Shown: positions 44,121 to 52,827 of the stretch, piece after piece
Layout: each line of letters opens with the position of its first letter
Position numbering within the stretch: position 1 is the first letter of the stretch
Assembly: GCA_018648325.1 (NCBI GenBank)
Contig: JABGRK010000017.1
Coordinates: 62,001-126,000, forward strand
DNA from: Chloroflexota bacterium
Lineage (GTDB): Bacteria; Chloroflexota; Dehalococcoidia; JABGRK01
Length of the DNA stretch: 64,000 nucleotides
Direction of reading: 5' to 3'
Notes under the pieces: model-generated
What the model was told of the DNA's origin: nothing
The model's database searches: none
Seen by the model: only the letters and a program-made list of their open reading frames with translations
Made by a program: the position numbers and the translations under genes

Positions 44121-44242
44121 ACGATCACCCCCGCTTTTTATCCTAAGTATAGTTATCGCTCATTCTAGCATTTTGCACAGGTGACGGTCAAAAGTTTATT
44201 TGTTGCATGTCCGTCTTGTATTATTAGAGCAGATTATTAAGA

Positions 44243-44272
44243 TTGACACCAGCCGGAGAACTGAAGTATAAT
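44243..44272 (+). promoter_or_regulatory. Consensus promoter of the rpmH operon
   Basis: TTGACA (44243-44248), 18-base spacer, TATAAT (44267-44272). Both boxes are consensus. The start should be near 44279, about 42 bases before the rpmH start codon. Confidence 0.85.
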
Positions 44273-44320
44273 TACTCGTTACGCAAGAATATATTTGAAG
44301 CTTTTCAAGGAGTAGATAAC

Positions 44321-44464
44321 GTGGCTAAGAAGCGAAGCAGTCGGCCAAGAAGAATACCAAGGAAGAGAAAACACGGCTTCTTGTCGCGCATGCATACCCG
44401 TGGCGGACGAGCTGTTATAAAAAATAGACGACTTAAGGGTCGCAAGCTATTAACTGTGGCATAG
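44321..44464 (+). CDS. rpmH: 50S ribosomal protein L34
   Basis: 47 residues. [20 protein letters not shown] and [19 protein letters not shown] are the L34 core. The GTG start at 44321 follows CAAGGAGTAG; the frame upstream runs through the promoter and is not coding. First gene of rpmH-rnpA-yidD-lipoprotein-yidC-jag. The usual dnaA gene and its boxes are not upstream. Confidence 0.96.
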   Translation: MAKKRSSRPRRIPRKRKHGFLSRMHTRGGRAVIKNRRLKGRKLLTVA

Positions 44465-44485
44465 GAGAAAAACAAGAATACGGCA

Positions 44486-44827
44486 ATGCCCCTGATGCGA
44501 AAAGATAAACGGCTGAAAAAAAACAGCCAATTTGCTCAAGTCTATACTAAGGGCAGATCATGGGCCAACAGGTTGTTGGCACTCAGGGTGCTTGAGAACG
44601 AACTGGAAGTATATCGGTTCGGTTTTTCTGTAAGCAAGAGACTGGGCAACGCGGTTGTAAGAAACAAGGTCAAGCGAAGACTGCGCGAGGCCGCCCGGCT
44701 TACCCCGACAGTTAAAGGATGGGATCTGGTGGTAATTGCCAGACAACCCGCTGGCACAGCCAGCTACGATCAATTGAAAAAGGCACTGGAGGATTTGCTA
44801 AAAAGAGGGCGGCTACTTGAAGGATGA
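44486..44827 (+). CDS. rnpA: Ribonuclease P protein component
   Basis: 113 residues. FGFSVSKRLGNAVVRNKVKRRLREA is the RNR motif of RnpA (part shown), and VVIARQPAGTASYDQLKKAL follows. It binds the RNase P RNA, which is not in the window. Start 44486 lacks a close RBS; Met4 (44495) is an alternative. Confidence 0.96.
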   Translation: MPLMRKDKRLKKNSQFAQVYTKGRSWANRLLALRVLENELEVYRFGFSVSKRLGNAVVRNKVKRRLREAARLTPTVKGWDLVVIARQPAGTASYDQLKKALEDLLKRGRLLEG

Positions 44828-44833
44828 TAGGCC

Positions 44834-45043
44834 ATGAAATGGCTGTTTAAAGGTTTGATACATTTGTATCAGGTAACCTGGTCAAGAATTACACCTCATT
44901 CCTGTATCTTTCAGCCTACTTGTTCACAGTATGGCATTGAGGCTATCGAAAAGTATGGGATATTCAAGGGCTGCTGGATGACATTCAAGCGAATCTTAAG
45001 ATGTAATCCCTGGAATGAGGGAAGGTACGATCCGGTACCATAG
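44834..45043 (+). CDS. yidD: Membrane protein insertion efficiency factor YidD
   Basis: 69 residues. Amphipathic N-terminus, then [29 protein letters not shown] and [15 protein letters not shown] with the conserved cysteines. It aids YidC-dependent insertion. It lies 6 bases after rnpA as in most bacteria. Confidence 0.95.
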   Translation: MKWLFKGLIHLYQVTWSRITPHSCIFQPTCSQYGIEAIEKYGIFKGCWMTFKRILRCNPWNEGRYDPVP

Positions 45044-45060
45044 GAAGTAAAAAGAGATTA

Positions 45061-46299
45061 ATGGCCACATGGCGGAGGTCTGAAATAAAGGCAAAACTTA
45101 AACTGGCACTAATAACAATCCTTGTTTTAACACTGTTTGCTACCCTTGCCCTTACCGGTTGTAGTGGTGCGCCCAAGATTGGGTGGGCCGGCAGTTTGGT
45201 GCATAAGTACACAAGACAGGTTACAGAGGGAGATCAGCAGGTAGATAAAGAGTTTGTCAGCCTGATTGTAGGTACCGTGGATGGCAAGCTTGTTGCTTAT
45301 GATTTATTGAATAGCCGAGATACCAGATGGACCACAATTTTAAGTAACACATCGACTAATGCTGTAATGTACAGTGCTCCTGTGCTTTCTGATGGATATA
45401 TTTATGTGGGCTCTTATAATGGTACCGTTTACAAAGTAAATGCTCATAGTGGTGATAAAGAAAGCTCAGTCATCCTTGATTCCAATATCGTAGGTGGAGT
45501 AGAAGTAGCCAATGATATGGTTTATGTTCCCACGGATGAAGGTGTGCTTTACGCCTATAATGCCGATAATCTTGATAAAGAATGGCAGTATCCGGCAACC
45601 GGCACCTTGGATGACAAGATCTGGGGAACGCCTGTTTTTGATGCTGATAGCAATATGATATACTTCGGCAGTTTTGATAAAAAATTGTATGCCTTGGATG
45701 CTACTAGCGGTGAACTGGAATGGGCATTTGAAACTGGTGGGGCTATTGGCGGCAAGCCGCTGGTTTATGGGGACAATGTTTATTTTGGTTCCTTTGATCG
45801 TAAGTTTTATGCAGTCGATAAGATGAAAGGCATCAAGGCGTGGGACGAGCCGTTTATGGCCGGTGACTGGTTCTGGACCGAGGCAATTGTCTATGACAGC
45901 ACACCGGATAATGGCGAAGATGATGGGCTTATATATGTGGGTTCTCTTGACAAAAATATTTATTCGCTAAGTGCAGCCAGTGGCACACTCAAGAATAGTT
46001 TTAAAACCAGCGCTTCAATAACCGCTCGTCCATTACTGGCTATGCAATGGGGTGATGATGAGATTTGGGGCAATGATGATGATGAACCTGTAATAATTGT
46101 GGCATCCAGCAATGGTAGTGTATATGGGCTCCGTCCAACGAATCTGAGTACTCAGGAGTGGAACACATTATCGTTTGGTCAACCTATACAATCCCCGATG
46201 AGTGTCTATGAAACCAAAGCTTTCGTTTATGGAAACAGTGGCAAACTTGCTGCAATCAATACCCATAATGGACAGGAAGCTTCAATAATAGCTGAGTGA
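45061..46299 (+). CDS. PQQ-like beta-propeller lipoprotein
   Basis: 412 residues. A long N-terminus with a hydrophobic segment ends in the lipobox LTGC (about 36). Then come seven or so blade repeats of the PQQ type, seen as AYNADNLDKEWQYPATG, YALDATSGELEWAFETGG and YAVDKMKGIKAWDEPF. BamB-like proteins of this shape act in outer-membrane assembly in diderm bacteria; in this lineage, which is expected to have one membrane, it may instead scaffold exported proteins. It is inserted between yidD and yidC, normally neighbours, so a role in membrane protein insertion is suggested. Confidence 0.85.
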   Translation: MATWRRSEIKAKLKLALITILVLTLFATLALTGCSGAPKIGWAGSLVHKYTRQVTEGDQQVDKEFVSLIVGTVDGKLVAYDLLNSRDTRWTTILSNTSTNAVMYSAPVLSDGYIYVGSYNGTVYKVNAHSGDKESSVILDSNIVGGVEVANDMVYVPTDEGVLYAYNADNLDKEWQYPATGTLDDKIWGTPVFDADSNMIYFGSFDKKLYALDATSGELEWAFETGGAIGGKPLVYGDNVYFGSFDRKFYAVDKMKGIKAWDEPFMAGDWFWTEAIVYDSTPDNGEDDGLIYVGSLDKNIYSLSAASGTLKNSFKTSASITARPLLAMQWGDDEIWGNDDDEPVIIVASSNGSVYGLRPTNLSTQEWNTLSFGQPIQSPMSVYETKAFVYGNSGKLAAINTHNGQEASIIAE

Positions 46300-46310
46300 G
46301 GCATTAGCTT

Positions 46311-47264
46311 TTGATAGAAATCTGGAATGTAATACTACTGAATCCCATAATGAACCTAACCATAGTACTGGCTAACTTCTTTGGTGGCAGTTTTGGCCTT
46401 GCTATTATAGCAATTACCATCATTGTCAGGCTGGCAATGTTTCCCATTACCAAAAAGCAGCTAAAGTCAACCAAGGCAATGCATGAGATTCAGCCCAAAC
46501 TTAAGGCGCTACAGAAGAAATTTGGTGGCGATCGCCAGAAGATGAGCGCAGCTACAATGGCACTGTATAAGGAGCATGGTATCAGCCCGCTGGGTTGTGT
46601 CTGGCCCATGCTTATTCAGCTTCCTATCTGGATTGCGCTGTTTCAGTCTATCAGGCAGGCATTAGCTGCGACTCCGCACGATCTTATGGCGCTGTCATCG
46701 CATCTTTATTCCTGGGGCGTAGTAAATCAGAATATTCCACTTGAGTCCAATTTCCTTTGGCTTAATCTTGCTACTCCTGATCCTTATTTCATACTACCAA
46801 TTTTGGTGGGTATAACCATGTGGGTGCAGCAGAAAATGACTGCTCAGCCGACTGATGATCCGGCACAGAAAAAGTCCAATATGATGATGCAGCTCATGTT
46901 CCCTGCTATGTTTGCCTTTATAACTTTGCAGTTCCCCAGTGGACTGGGTGTGTATTTTGTGGTTTCGGCAATAGTAGGTATTATTATGCAGTATTTCATG
47001 ATGGGTTGGGGTGGGCTGGTCAAGTCTAAGCCGATGCCAACGTATAAACAGTCCAGGAAGCAAATCGAAGAGAGCGTCATAGACAGCAAGGTAGAGGAAT
47101 ATTTGTCGGATGAGGACGAGGATGAGGATGAGGAGAATGGCGAAGGAGATGAGAAATCTTCGTACTGGGGCGACAAAAAGGTAGAGCAGCCACCTCAGAA
47201 TCAAGGCAAGAGGAAGGGCAGAAAAGATGGACGAATTAGAAGTAGGCGCAAAAACCGTAGATGA
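46311..47264 (+). CDS. yidC: Membrane protein insertase YidC/OxaA
   Basis: 317 residues, gram-positive-type YidC with about five helices. FGLAIIAITIIVRLAMFPITKKQ (part) and the conserved LKALQKKFGGDRQKMSAATM coiled loop, SPLGCVWPMLIQLPIWIALFQ, then a strongly acidic tail SDEDEDEDEENGEGDEKS (part) followed by a basic end that would face the ribosome. Start TTG 46311. It overlaps jag by 38 bases. Confidence 0.95.
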   Translation: MIEIWNVILLNPIMNLTIVLANFFGGSFGLAIIAITIIVRLAMFPITKKQLKSTKAMHEIQPKLKALQKKFGGDRQKMSAATMALYKEHGISPLGCVWPMLIQLPIWIALFQSIRQALAATPHDLMALSSHLYSWGVVNQNIPLESNFLWLNLATPDPYFILPILVGITMWVQQKMTAQPTDDPAQKKSNMMMQLMFPAMFAFITLQFPSGLGVYFVVSAIVGIIMQYFMMGWGGLVKSKPMPTYKQSRKQIEESVIDSKVEEYLSDEDEDEDEENGEGDEKSSYWGDKKVEQPPQNQGKRKGRKDGRIRSRRKNRR

Positions 47265-47913
47265 GGCTGTTCAGCAGGCTCTCACGGAGCTTGGTTTAGA
47301 TAAAACGGAAGCAGATATTGAGATTATCAGCAGAGGTAAGGCTGGTATTTTTGGTTTTGGCTCAGAAGAAGCAAGAGTTAAGGTAAGACGGCGCACGCTG
47401 TCTGCGACCGGGGATGTTACCCCTGATGTCACTCCCGATGTTGCCCCCGAAGATGTTACTCCGCTGGGCAAAGAGGTTCTAGAGCAACTTCTAACCCTAA
47501 TGAATATCACTGCTACAGTTGATATCAGAGAAAACACCGATCAACCGGACGATAAGGTTCTGGACGTATCCGGTGAGGATTTGGGAATACTTATCGGACG
47601 GCGTGGCGACACATTGTCTTCACTTCAGTATGTAGTTAACCTTATAACCAGTCGCAAACTTCGGGTCAACGCCGGTGTAACGCTTGATGTTGAGCATTAT
47701 CGTGAGAGACGCTACGAATCCTTACGCAGCCTGGCTCAACGAACAGCCGACGAGGTAAAATCAACCGCACGCTCCATCAGCCTGGAACCTATGCCTTCAA
47801 ACGAGCGCAGAATTGTACATATAACCCTGCGCGATGATTCTGAAGTCGCTACACAGAGCGTGGGCCATGGTGAAGGACGCAAGGTTGTAATATCACCGGG
47901 CAGTGCGCCCTAA
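47227..47913 (+). CDS. jag: Jag/KhpB RNA-binding protein
   Basis: 228 residues: Jag N-terminal domain (KTVDEAVQQALTELGLDKTE), a Pro/Val/Thr linker (about 65-80, repeated DVTPDV units), KH domain with LGILIGRRGDTLSSLQYVVN and an R3H domain with MPSNERRIVHITL. It binds RNA and influences cell division and membrane protein biogenesis in Firmicutes. Usual partner of yidC. Confidence 0.94.
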   Translation: MDELEVGAKTVDEAVQQALTELGLDKTEADIEIISRGKAGIFGFGSEEARVKVRRRTLSATGDVTPDVTPDVAPEDVTPLGKEVLEQLLTLMNITATVDIRENTDQPDDKVLDVSGEDLGILIGRRGDTLSSLQYVVNLITSRKLRVNAGVTLDVEHYRERRYESLRSLAQRTADEVKSTARSISLEPMPSNERRIVHITLRDDSEVATQSVGHGEGRKVVISPGSAP

Positions 47914-47956
47914 AGTTATCTGGACATTAAAAAACGCATCATGATAGTATCTATAA

Positions 47957-48232
47957 CGGGTCGTGCTAGATGGGGAGCTAGCGGTGCCCTGTACCCGCAA
48001 TCCGCTACAGCGGGATTGAATTCCTGCTCAAGGCTTTAGTTCTGGCAGTGTTGCCTTTGTTTAGCGGCGTTGATAGTCGGGTCCTGCGCGGTAGAACGTT
48101 ATGAACCCCGTCAGATCCGGAAGGAAGCAGCGGTAAGTAAAGGTTTCTGGGCGCCGCAGGATAACCCGGTTTGAGCTGGCTTGCATTGGTGGCCTGTTAA
48201 ACGAGAGTCGACAGCAGGTGCACGGCCTGTTT
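47957..48232 (+). ncRNA. ffs: Large bacterial SRP RNA
   Basis: The conserved helix-8 region with GAACCCCGTCAG, CCGGAAGGAAGCAGC and GGTAAG is at about 48102-48139. The 5' part carries the Alu-domain-type GGTGCCCTGTACCCGCAATC sequence near 47981. The two ends, GGGTCGTGC (47958-47966) and GCACGGCCT (48220-48228), pair completely with two wobbles, closing the long rod. The length of about 275 bases marks the Alu-containing large form, not 4.5S. The promoter is probably near 47921-47950 (TGGACA/TAGTAT). Confidence 0.92.
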
Positions 48233-48324
48233 TAAAAAAACAAGTATAAACAAGGTTGAATCTTGAATTACCCAACTGTAGACTTTATCTGGTAAATAAA
48301 AACGTGTAACGGAGGAATAGGAAT

Positions 48325-49143
48325 ATGGATCTAGGTATCAAAGGAAAAACCGCTATAGTGACTGGTGCGGCTTCTAACATTGGCCGTATGATCGCTCTAA
48401 CCTTAGCTGCTGAGGGCGCAAACATAGTGATCGCCGATCTGGACGAAGACGGTGCTCAAGGCGTTGCCAAAGAATGCGAGGCCAAGGGTGTAAAGGCTCT
48501 GGCATATAAGACTAACGTAGCCGATCAGGAGAACGTTAAAGCCCTGATGGCCAAGGCTGCCGAAACTTTCGGTGGAATCGACATTCTGGTAAATGACGCC
48601 GCCGTATTTATCACCAAGACGTTCCTGGATTCCACTCCCGAGGAGTGGGCAAAACAGATTAACGTAAACTACTATGGCACTATTAACTGTTGCTACGAGG
48701 CAATACCCTACATGCAGAAGCGTGGCGGCGGCAGAATCATCAGCGTTGGCTCGGATGCCGGACGCGTGGGTGAGAACAGGCAAGCCGTCTACTCCGGTAC
48801 AAAAGGTGCCATCATATCCTTTTCAAAAGCGCTTTGTCAGGAAATCGGTCGTTATGGCATAACCGTAAACGTGGTATGCCCCGGCGCAACCCTTCCCGAA
48901 GAAGGCCCGGGCAGACGTGGTTTCTGGAAAGAGGCAAACGTACCTACCAAGCGTAATCCTGAGAGAGAAGCGGCAATGATCAAGCTGTATCCCATGGGCA
49001 AAAAACCCGATGGCGATACCCCGGCCAGACTCGGTCTCCCGGACGATGTTGCCAATGCAATAACCTATTTCGCCTCTGATCAGGCATATTTCGTTACCGG
49101 TCAGGTCTTGAGTGCCAGTGGCGGATATACCAGAGCCGGATAA
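48325..49143 (+). CDS. Short-chain dehydrogenase/reductase
   Basis: 272 residues. NAD(P) loop TGAASNIGRMIAL, acidic ADLDEDG after beta-2 (favouring NAD), NDAAVF in place of NNAG, catalytic Ser-Tyr-Lys with SVGSDAGRVGENRQAVYSGTK. An insert near 195-225 (GPGRRGFWKEANVPTKRN) is larger than usual. RBS ACGGAGGAATAG. It precedes an enoyl-CoA hydratase and an amidohydrolase-like gene in the same direction, suggesting a role on CoA-bound hydroxy acids, such as ring-derived ones. Confidence 0.85.
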   Translation: MDLGIKGKTAIVTGAASNIGRMIALTLAAEGANIVIADLDEDGAQGVAKECEAKGVKALAYKTNVADQENVKALMAKAAETFGGIDILVNDAAVFITKTFLDSTPEEWAKQINVNYYGTINCCYEAIPYMQKRGGGRIISVGSDAGRVGENRQAVYSGTKGAIISFSKALCQEIGRYGITVNVVCPGATLPEEGPGRRGFWKEANVPTKRNPEREAAMIKLYPMGKKPDGDTPARLGLPDDVANAITYFASDQAYFVTGQVLSASGGYTRAG

Positions 49144-49235
49144 AAAAGCAGAATCATGAAAATGTAAGGTGTATTCGCCCGCATATGGGGGGATGCACCT
49201 TATTAACTATTTATGACATATTTAAGGAGGACGCA

Positions 49236-49970
49236 ATGGCGTATGAGAACATAAAATATGAGGTTTCAGCAGGCGTAGCCATTCTTACTTTTGACAGGCC
49301 CGAGATGAAAAACGCTATCTCTGTGGACCTGAGTGAAGAAGTCGAGCAGGTGCTGGACGAGGTTGCCATTAATGACGATATCAAAGTACTGCTGATCACC
49401 GGCGGAAAAGACATATTCTCTTCCGGTATGGACCTTAAGGCAGGCCGTGCCAAGGGACGCCGCGCCGGATCAATCTTTTCTATAGTTGACAGCATTGCAG
49501 CGTGTGAAAAACCAACTATCGCCGCTATCGCCAAGTATGCACTGGGCGGCGGCTGCGAGGTTGCACTGTCCTGCGATATCCGTATCGCATCAGATAACAC
49601 CAAGTTCGGGTTCCCGGAGATAAACATGGGCGTTATGCCCGGTGCAGGCGGAACCCTGCGCTTGCCCAGACTTATCGGTGATGCCAGGGCAAAAGAGATG
49701 ATGTTCACCGGTGAACGCTTCACGGCCGATCAGGCCCTTGCCATGGGACTTATAAACAAGGTTGTTACCGTGGATGAGCTGCTGGACGAGGCAACAACTT
49801 TGGCCAAAGCAATCGCAACCAAGGATATCAATGCGCTCAAGATTATCAAGAAGTGCATAAACGACGGACTGCAGATGGATATATCCAGATCCCTGCAATA
49901 TGCCAAATCCATGGGTACCGCACTAATGGGTCTGAAGAAAATGGCAGCCCCTCCGGCGGAGAAAAAATAG
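49236..49970 (+). CDS. Enoyl-CoA hydratase/isomerase family protein
   Basis: 244 residues of the crotonase fold. FSSGMDLKAGRA forms the oxyanion-hole region, ALGGGCEVALSCDI has the first catalytic Glu, and FGFPEINMGVMPGAGGTLRL the second, so hydration is plausible. ATG 49236 has AAGGAGGACGC upstream. It lies between an SDR and an amidohydrolase-like gene, spaced 92 and 83 bases, all with strong RBS. Confidence 0.88.
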   Translation: MAYENIKYEVSAGVAILTFDRPEMKNAISVDLSEEVEQVLDEVAINDDIKVLLITGGKDIFSSGMDLKAGRAKGRRAGSIFSIVDSIAACEKPTIAAIAKYALGGGCEVALSCDIRIASDNTKFGFPEINMGVMPGAGGTLRLPRLIGDARAKEMMFTGERFTADQALAMGLINKVVTVDELLDEATTLAKAIATKDINALKIIKKCINDGLQMDISRSLQYAKSMGTALMGLKKMAAPPAEKK

Positions 49971-50053
49971 GCGTTTACCCCGTATTGCTCTGTGCGGTAT
50001 ATCGGTTAAATTAATAATAATTACGATACAAAGTTAAAAGGAGGACTTGTTAA

Positions 50054-50953
50054 ATGGGAGACGTTAAAGCACGAGAAGTCGGCGCAGTCGATATGATGTG
50101 CTATCTGTTTACCCCGGGACGTGAAAAAGCGGCGTTTGAGACGGAAGCCGATGAATTCAGAATTATGGGCCGTACCGTTCTTTCTTACTATGCTGGCAGA
50201 GAGTGGGCACCGGCCAAAGCACCACGACCAGGCAGAACCCCGGAAGAGTTTGTGGCACACATGGACAAAGAGGGAATAGATAAGACACTTGTTTGTACCA
50301 ACAAAATGTATTCCTACAAAAAAAGGATTCCCATCGGCGGCATGTACTATGAGGAAGAAGAGGTATATGAGGCCGTCAAAAACCATCCCGGCAGACTTTA
50401 TGGATTGGCCGGATACGACCCGCTGAAAATTTCAGAGAGTATTGCTAAGGTAGAAAAGGCTGTTAAAGAGTATGGCTTTAAGGGCGTATACGTGCATAGC
50501 TATGGTTATGGCCTGCGCTATGACGACAGAAAATACTATCCGCTGTATGAAACCGCCCGCTCGCTCGGTATACCGGTATCCATTCAGGTGGGACATTCGC
50601 TTGAAGTGATGCCCTCTGAAGTGGGACGCCCGATTTATCTGGACGATATCGCTATCGATTTCCCGGGTCTGGTACTCATAGGCTCGCATACCGGCTGGCC
50701 GTGGGTTGATGAGCTTATCGCCATGGCATATAAGCACGAGAACGTATACATGGATGTGGCGGCACACAGGCCCAAATACTGGGAGCCGCAGACACTCAAG
50801 AATGTGGACGGTCGCCTGCGCACCAAGACTGTTTGGGGCACCAATGGCGCTAACAACTTCCTGGATGACTGGGATCAGCTGCCTATAAGAGACGAGGCCA
50901 AAAACCTGGTTCTGCGTGAGAACGCTCTAAGGCTTTACAATATAACTGATTAA
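50054..50953 (+). CDS. Amidohydrolase-fold protein with altered metal site
   Basis: 299 residues of the amidohydrolase-2 (ACMSD-like) TIM barrel: IPVSIQVGHSLEVMPSE, then DFPGLVLIGSHTGWPWVDE and the end WGTNGANNFLDDWD. The usual N-terminal HxH metal ligands are absent: the motif reads VDMMCYLF, where relatives have D-x-H-x-H. The late Asp (GSD) is Asn here (GTN). So it is either a metal-free family branch or catalytically different. RBS AAAGGAGGAC. Third gene of the SDR/hydratase operon; a strong terminator follows. Confidence 0.78.
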   Translation: MGDVKAREVGAVDMMCYLFTPGREKAAFETEADEFRIMGRTVLSYYAGREWAPAKAPRPGRTPEEFVAHMDKEGIDKTLVCTNKMYSYKKRIPIGGMYYEEEEVYEAVKNHPGRLYGLAGYDPLKISESIAKVEKAVKEYGFKGVYVHSYGYGLRYDDRKYYPLYETARSLGIPVSIQVGHSLEVMPSEVGRPIYLDDIAIDFPGLVLIGSHTGWPWVDELIAMAYKHENVYMDVAAHRPKYWEPQTLKNVDGRLRTKTVWGTNGANNFLDDWDQLPIRDEAKNLVLRENALRLYNITD

Positions 50954-50978
50954 ATTTGGTTTATATTAACTATGTTAG

Positions 50979-51013
50979 GGGACAACTCTTAAAAAAGGGT
51001 TGTCCCTTTTCTT
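50979..51013 (+). terminator. Rho-independent terminator
   Basis: GGGACAACTCTT (50979-50990) pairs with AAGGGTTGTCCC (50995-51006), one G-U pair and a 4-base A loop, followed by TTTTCTTT. Ends the SDR/hydratase/amidohydrolase operon. Confidence 0.92.
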
Positions 51014-51060
51014 TATAATAATGTATTCTAAAACTAGCAATATGCTTTGAAAGGTGACTC

Positions 51061-51900
51061 GTGGTATCACAGTTAAAGCAGGTCAAGGAACTACTCAGGA
51101 ACATGGACAGGCGTGCCAAGAAGGCGCTGGGTCAGCATTTCCTTGTGGATAGCAGCTACCTTGATACCATGCTTGCTGCCGCCGGGATTTGCAGCGATGA
51201 TACCGTTATCGAGGTTGGACCGGGGTTGGGCGTACTTACGCAGGAACTGCTAAAGAATGCCGGGCGAGTGATCGCCGTTGAGCTCGATAATCAGCTGGCC
51301 GAGAACATGTCCAAAACGCCAGGTCTTGAAGTGGTCAATGCTGATATACTTAATACAACGCCTGAGCAGTTGCTGGGTGACGGGGTCAGCTCATACAAAG
51401 TAGTGGCTAATCTTCCATATAACATAGCGGCTCAGGTGCTTCGGCGTTTTCTGGAATCGGAGTTTCAGCCGTCAAAGATAGTGGTTATGATACAAAAAGA
51501 GGTGGCAAAAAACATGATGGCTGAGCCTCCTGACATGAATCTGCTGGCGGTGGGCATACAAACGTACGGTAAACCAAAGGTCGTGCGCAAGGTTCCGCCG
51601 GATGCCTTTTACCCAAGGCCTAAAGTTGATTCTGCCATTATTAACATTGATGTTTACGACAAACCCGCAGTCGAAGTAAGCGACATAGAAGTCTATTTTA
51701 AAGTAGCAAGGGCCGGATTTGGCAACAAGCGCAAGCAATTGCGCAATGCACTGGCCAACGGGCTGGCCTTAACGCCAAAAGCAGTCGAGGACGTGCTTAC
51801 TGAGGCTGGTATAGATTACCAGCGCCGGGCCCAAACGCTCTCACTTGAGCAGTGGGCACAAATATCTCGAATTATGGAGGAAAGAATTGATAACGGTTAG
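51061..51900 (+). CDS. ksgA: 16S rRNA dimethyladenosine transferase KsgA
   Basis: 279 residues. KKALGQHFLVD at the N-terminus, SAM motif VIEVGPGLGVLTQEL, catalytic NLPYNIAA and the C-terminal helical domain with FGNKRKQLRNAL. It dimethylates the two adenines of the 16S 3' hairpin. Start GTG 51061 after GAAAGGTG. The ispE start lies inside its end. Confidence 0.96.
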   Translation: MVSQLKQVKELLRNMDRRAKKALGQHFLVDSSYLDTMLAAAGICSDDTVIEVGPGLGVLTQELLKNAGRVIAVELDNQLAENMSKTPGLEVVNADILNTTPEQLLGDGVSSYKVVANLPYNIAAQVLRRFLESEFQPSKIVVMIQKEVAKNMMAEPPDMNLLAVGIQTYGKPKVVRKVPPDAFYPRPKVDSAIINIDVYDKPAVEVSDIEVYFKVARAGFGNKRKQLRNALANGLALTPKAVEDVLTEAGIDYQRRAQTLSLEQWAQISRIMEERIDNG

Positions 51901-52732
51901 GGCTCATGCCAAAATAAATCTTACACTTGATGTGCTGGGGATTCGTCCTGATGGTTATCACGATATAGCCAGCGTCATGCAATCCATCAGCCTGTCCGAT
52001 ATTCTCACCTTTGAACCGGCAGATGATATCACACTAAAAGGCGCCGCCGAGGCCGGCATTAAGCCGCTGGACAACCTGATATACCAGTCGGCTAACCTGC
52101 TCAAAAAGGAATCCGGCGTCAAAAAGGGAGTATCCATAGAATATACCAGGGGCATTCCCCTGTCGGCCGGACTGGGCGGCGGTTCAAGCGATGCGGCTAC
52201 AACCCTGATGGTCTTGAACGAGCTTTGGGGGCTGGAGTGGTCCTCTGAGCGCCTGTCCAAGGTGGCGGCCAAACTGGGTTCCGATATCAGTTTCTTCCTT
52301 TACGGAGGAACGGCGTATATTCACGGGCGCGGTGAAAAAGTAACACCCCTTCCGCCTTTTGCTGAGACATGGCTGGTGCTGCTGCGACCCCTTGTCGAGG
52401 TTTCCAGTAAGACGCAAAAACTATATGCCAGCCTTGAAAACGGGCATTATACCGATGGTGAGGCAACGCGCAAAGTGGCAAATGACAGCCTTGTGGGGCA
52501 AACTATATCCCCCCACTTTATATTTAACGCTTTTGAGCCTGTGGCATATCAGTTCTTCCCGCAACTCGATGGATATCGACAGATCATGCTGGATGCGGGC
52601 GCCTCGTCGGTGCATCTGTGCGGCGCAGGCCCCACGCTATTTACCATGGCCTCAGACTATAACAGCGCCGAGTCGATATATCAGAATCTGTTATCGAAAG
52701 ACCTGGAGGCATACCTTACACATACGCTGTAA
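51887..52732 (+). CDS. ispE: 4-diphosphocytidyl-2-C-methyl-D-erythritol kinase
   Basis: 281 residues, GHMP kinase of the MEP isoprenoid pathway. RAHAKINLTLDVLG, ATP loop PLSAGLGGGSSDAAT, and the C-terminal LCGAGPTLF. Start TTG 51887 with ATGGAGGAAAG upstream, overlapping ksgA by 14 bases; a frame to 51845 exists. It shows that isoprenoids are made by the MEP route. Confidence 0.95.
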   Translation: MITVRAHAKINLTLDVLGIRPDGYHDIASVMQSISLSDILTFEPADDITLKGAAEAGIKPLDNLIYQSANLLKKESGVKKGVSIEYTRGIPLSAGLGGGSSDAATTLMVLNELWGLEWSSERLSKVAAKLGSDISFFLYGGTAYIHGRGEKVTPLPPFAETWLVLLRPLVEVSSKTQKLYASLENGHYTDGEATRKVANDSLVGQTISPHFIFNAFEPVAYQFFPQLDGYRQIMLDAGASSVHLCGAGPTLFTMASDYNSAESIYQNLLSKDLEAYLTHTL

Positions 52733-52827
52733 CTTTATTGACTGCTCCGCTGCCGGGCAGCTACAATAGTTATTATATTACTTGTTTGGCTATAGCACGT
52801 TTTGGATCGTTTGGAAGGAATGTATTC

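Noticed and set aside
44121-44320. Chromosomal replication origin upstream of rpmH
   Set aside because: rpmH often lies next to dnaA and oriC, but there is no dnaA gene here and no TTATCCACA-like boxes were seen.
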